From Verrucomicrobiota bacterium (lineage in GTDB: Bacteria; Verrucomicrobiota; Verrucomicrobiia; Limisphaerales; JADJPG01), in NCBI GenBank assembly GCA_016713365.1, contig JADJPG010000056.1, positions 1 through 56,858 of the forward strand: a stretch of DNA of 56,858 nt, written 5' to 3'. Positions within the stretch are counted from its first letter, which is position 1. Each line of letters begins with the position of its first letter. A model generated the notes under the pieces. It was not told where the DNA came from, did no database searches, and saw only the letters and a list, made by a program, of their open reading frames with translations. A program made the position numbers and the translations under genes. Shown in pieces: positions 55,195 through 56,858 of this stretch.

Positions 55195-56858
55195 ATGCTC
55201 CCGACCGATATGCGTCCGCTCTATTTTCTCTCGTCCGTATCGCGTGCGCTGATAGGCGGCGCGACTGTTTGTTTCTTCATCACGCTGGCGGGGCAGTTTG
55301 CCCGGGGCCACGAGAATCCGCCCGAGGATCAGTTGCTCTGGCAATTCGCTACCGGCGTTCATCCGATTGTTCAAGGCCAATGGCCCGACGTGAGTGGACA
55401 CGCCAAAGCGCAGGTATTTGGCGCGCCGATGATCACGAATGTCGGTCCGGCGCAGGCGATCTTGTTCGATGGATTCACCGACTGGTTGCTGTTGGCGAAG
55501 GATCGCGATGCAGCGGCGTCGCTGCCGCGCCGTGAATTCTCCGTCACTGCTTGGGTGACATTGAACGAGACTCTGACGGATGGAGGCATTGCGGGTTTCG
55601 TGCAGGATAACGGCGACTACGAGAAAGGCTGGGTGTTGGGTTTCAATCAGAAGACTTTCACCTTTGCTCTGGCAACGAAAGGTGCGGATGACGGCGACGG
55701 TCGGTTGACACGGTTGCGGACGCAAACCGGGGATTGGACTCGGGCGATGGCACTATGTCGTTGCGACGTATGATGGGGCCATCATGCGGCTTTTTGTTGA
55801 TGGCCGTCTGAGAGCGAGACCAATGCGCAGTCCGGCGACATTCTTTATCCGGAGAAAGGCAGTCTGGCGTTGGGCGCGTATGTGGACGCCAACGAGCTGT
55901 ATCCGATGGACGGTGGTTTCTCCGAGATCAAGCTCTACGGACGGGCATTGAGTGCGGAAGAGATCGCGTCAGTGGCGCGGCGAAATGCCGGGTTGCTGGC
56001 CTGGCGTCCGTCGATCAATGAAACCCTGCAGTTCGTCGTGAAGCCCTACTTGCAGGCCGGCGGCACTGAGACCATGACGGTCATGGCCGAGACGACGAAG
56101 CCGGCGAGTTTCCTCGTCGAATACGGCGAACGGCAACCGCTGCGTTTGCGCGTGGCGAGCGACGAACGAAAGACGATCCACGGAGTCACTCTGAGCGGTC
56201 TCAAACCCTTCACGCAGTACTTCTATCGCGTGACCTGCGTCGATGCCCAGGGTCACGTTGCCCGGAGCGAGATCCAAACTCTGCAAACGTTTCCCGAGAC
56301 CCGGACAGCGTGGAGTTTCGGCATCATCGGCGATACCCAGCGGAATCCCGATGTCACCAGACGTTGCGCCGAAGGGATCTTCAGCCATCGTCCCAACGTC
56401 GTCATCCACTGCGGAGACGTGGTCGATGATGGACACGCCAAGCATCAGTGGGTGCAGGATCTGTTCACACCAATGGCGGCTCTCACAGCGCACGTGCCGT
56501 TGCATCCGGTGATTGGCAATCACGAGCGGAACGTCCACTGGGTACTACGACTACTTTCACCTGCCGGCGCCGGAGTAACACTACGTTCACCGTCGGGAAC
56601 GCGCAGTTCTTCATGATCGATTCAAACAAGGACTGCGGCCCTGGCAGCGAGCAATACCGCTGGTTGGAAAAGGCGCTGGCCCGCTCGCGGGCGACATGGA
56701 AGTTCACCGCGCATCATCATCCGATCTTCAGTTCGGACGAGAACGATTATGGCGATCATTGGAAGGGTCGACCCACCGAGCCGTTCACCTATGGCGACAC
56801 CAACGTGCAGCGCCTCGTGCCGTTGTATGAAAAGTACGGGGTGGATATTTCCTGGGCC
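55195..56858 (+). CDS. LamG-like and metallophosphatase domain protein, partial at right edge, frame-disrupted
   Basis: A secreted protein starting at ATG 55195 (GGGAG 8 bases upstream; signal ALIGGATVCFFITLAG). An N-terminal LamG-like jelly roll (SVTAWVTLNETLTDGGIAGFV, then WHYVVATYDGAIMRLFVDGRL, LALGAYVDANELYPMDGG) leads to a fibronectin-like purple-acid-phosphatase N domain (KPASFLVEYGERQ) and a calcineurin-like core: GIIGDTQRNPD, HCGDVVDDG, GNHERN, and, after further frame changes, HHHPIFSSDEND. Frame changes occur near 55741-55748, 55807-55812, 56540-56545 and 56573-56585. The gene continues past the window. Metal ligands are all present, so the breaks look like indel errors. Substrate: phosphomonoesters or diesters, unknown. 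Confidence 0.8.

Overview
The window looks like a chromosomal contig from a member of the Verrucomicrobiota (PVC superphylum). The evidence is the protein repertoire: two giant 'PVC-type' haem-binding dehydrogenases with HEAT repeats, a DUF1549/DUF1553 + DUF1501 pair, Tat-exported Gfo/Idh/MocA oxidoreductases, a lamin-tail/CotH surface protein of about 2,300 residues, and caa3-like oxidase genes with extra small membrane subunits. Coding is GC-rich and Shine-Dalgarno sites are often weak. No 16S gene is present, so the rank below phylum is not claimed.

Layout. 1-4.8 kb (+): molybdenum cluster, a formate dehydrogenase alpha subunit cut by the left edge, panB, moaC, mogA and a small SLBB-like lipoprotein. 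4.9-17 kb (-): Gfo/Idh oxidoreductase, PVC haem dehydrogenase, then the giant CotH/lamin-tail protein. 17.3-19.9 kb (+): YkvA-like protein, SGNH hydrolase lipoprotein, aspartate kinase. 19.9-22.9 kb (-): second PVC haem dehydrogenase. 23-33.3 kb: DUF3817 protein (+), then two coupled PH-domain proteins and a full respiratory oxidase region (-), transcribed cupredoxin, ctaA, ctaB, coxA, coxC, subunit IV, two small membrane proteins, coxB, terminator, SCO1, DUF420. 33.4-38.8 kb (+): DUF1549/DUF1553, DUF1501 and pre-peptidase-domain genes. 38.8-41.1 kb (-): sugar-phosphate isomerase-like and Gfo/Idh proteins. 41.4 kb: tRNA-Lys(CTT). 41.9-53.9 kb: accessory island with two inverted copies of one IS3-family element, a broken tyrosine integrase, a small ORF coupled to a nucleotidyltransferase (toxin-antitoxin-like), a helicase remnant, a long gene-poor stretch, and a MobF relaxase/helicase followed by two small ORFs. 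54.1-56.9 kb: SMP-30-like lactonase (-) and a LamG-metallophosphatase (+) running off the right edge.

How the genes fit together. moaC and mogA make the molybdopterin cofactor that the formate dehydrogenase needs. ctaA and ctaB make haem A, SCO1 (and probably DUF420) helps assemble CuA, and cox genes encode the oxidase. The DUF1549/DUF1501/Gfo/Idh/isomerase genes resemble the secreted sugar-catabolism sets of Verrucomicrobiota and Planctomycetes. A perfect TGTGA-N6-TCACA palindrome lies between the divergent cupredoxin and DUF1549 genes.

Data quality. At least a dozen otherwise conserved genes (lysC, coxA, coxB, ctaA, ctaB, the CotH gene, PH protein, nucleotidyltransferase, metallophosphatase) are broken by small indels, many of them in homopolymers or CGCG runs. 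The two IS copies differ from each other by about a dozen indels but only about two substitutions. This is the signature of residual sequencing or assembly error rather than gene decay, so I annotate these as single genes over their corrected span.
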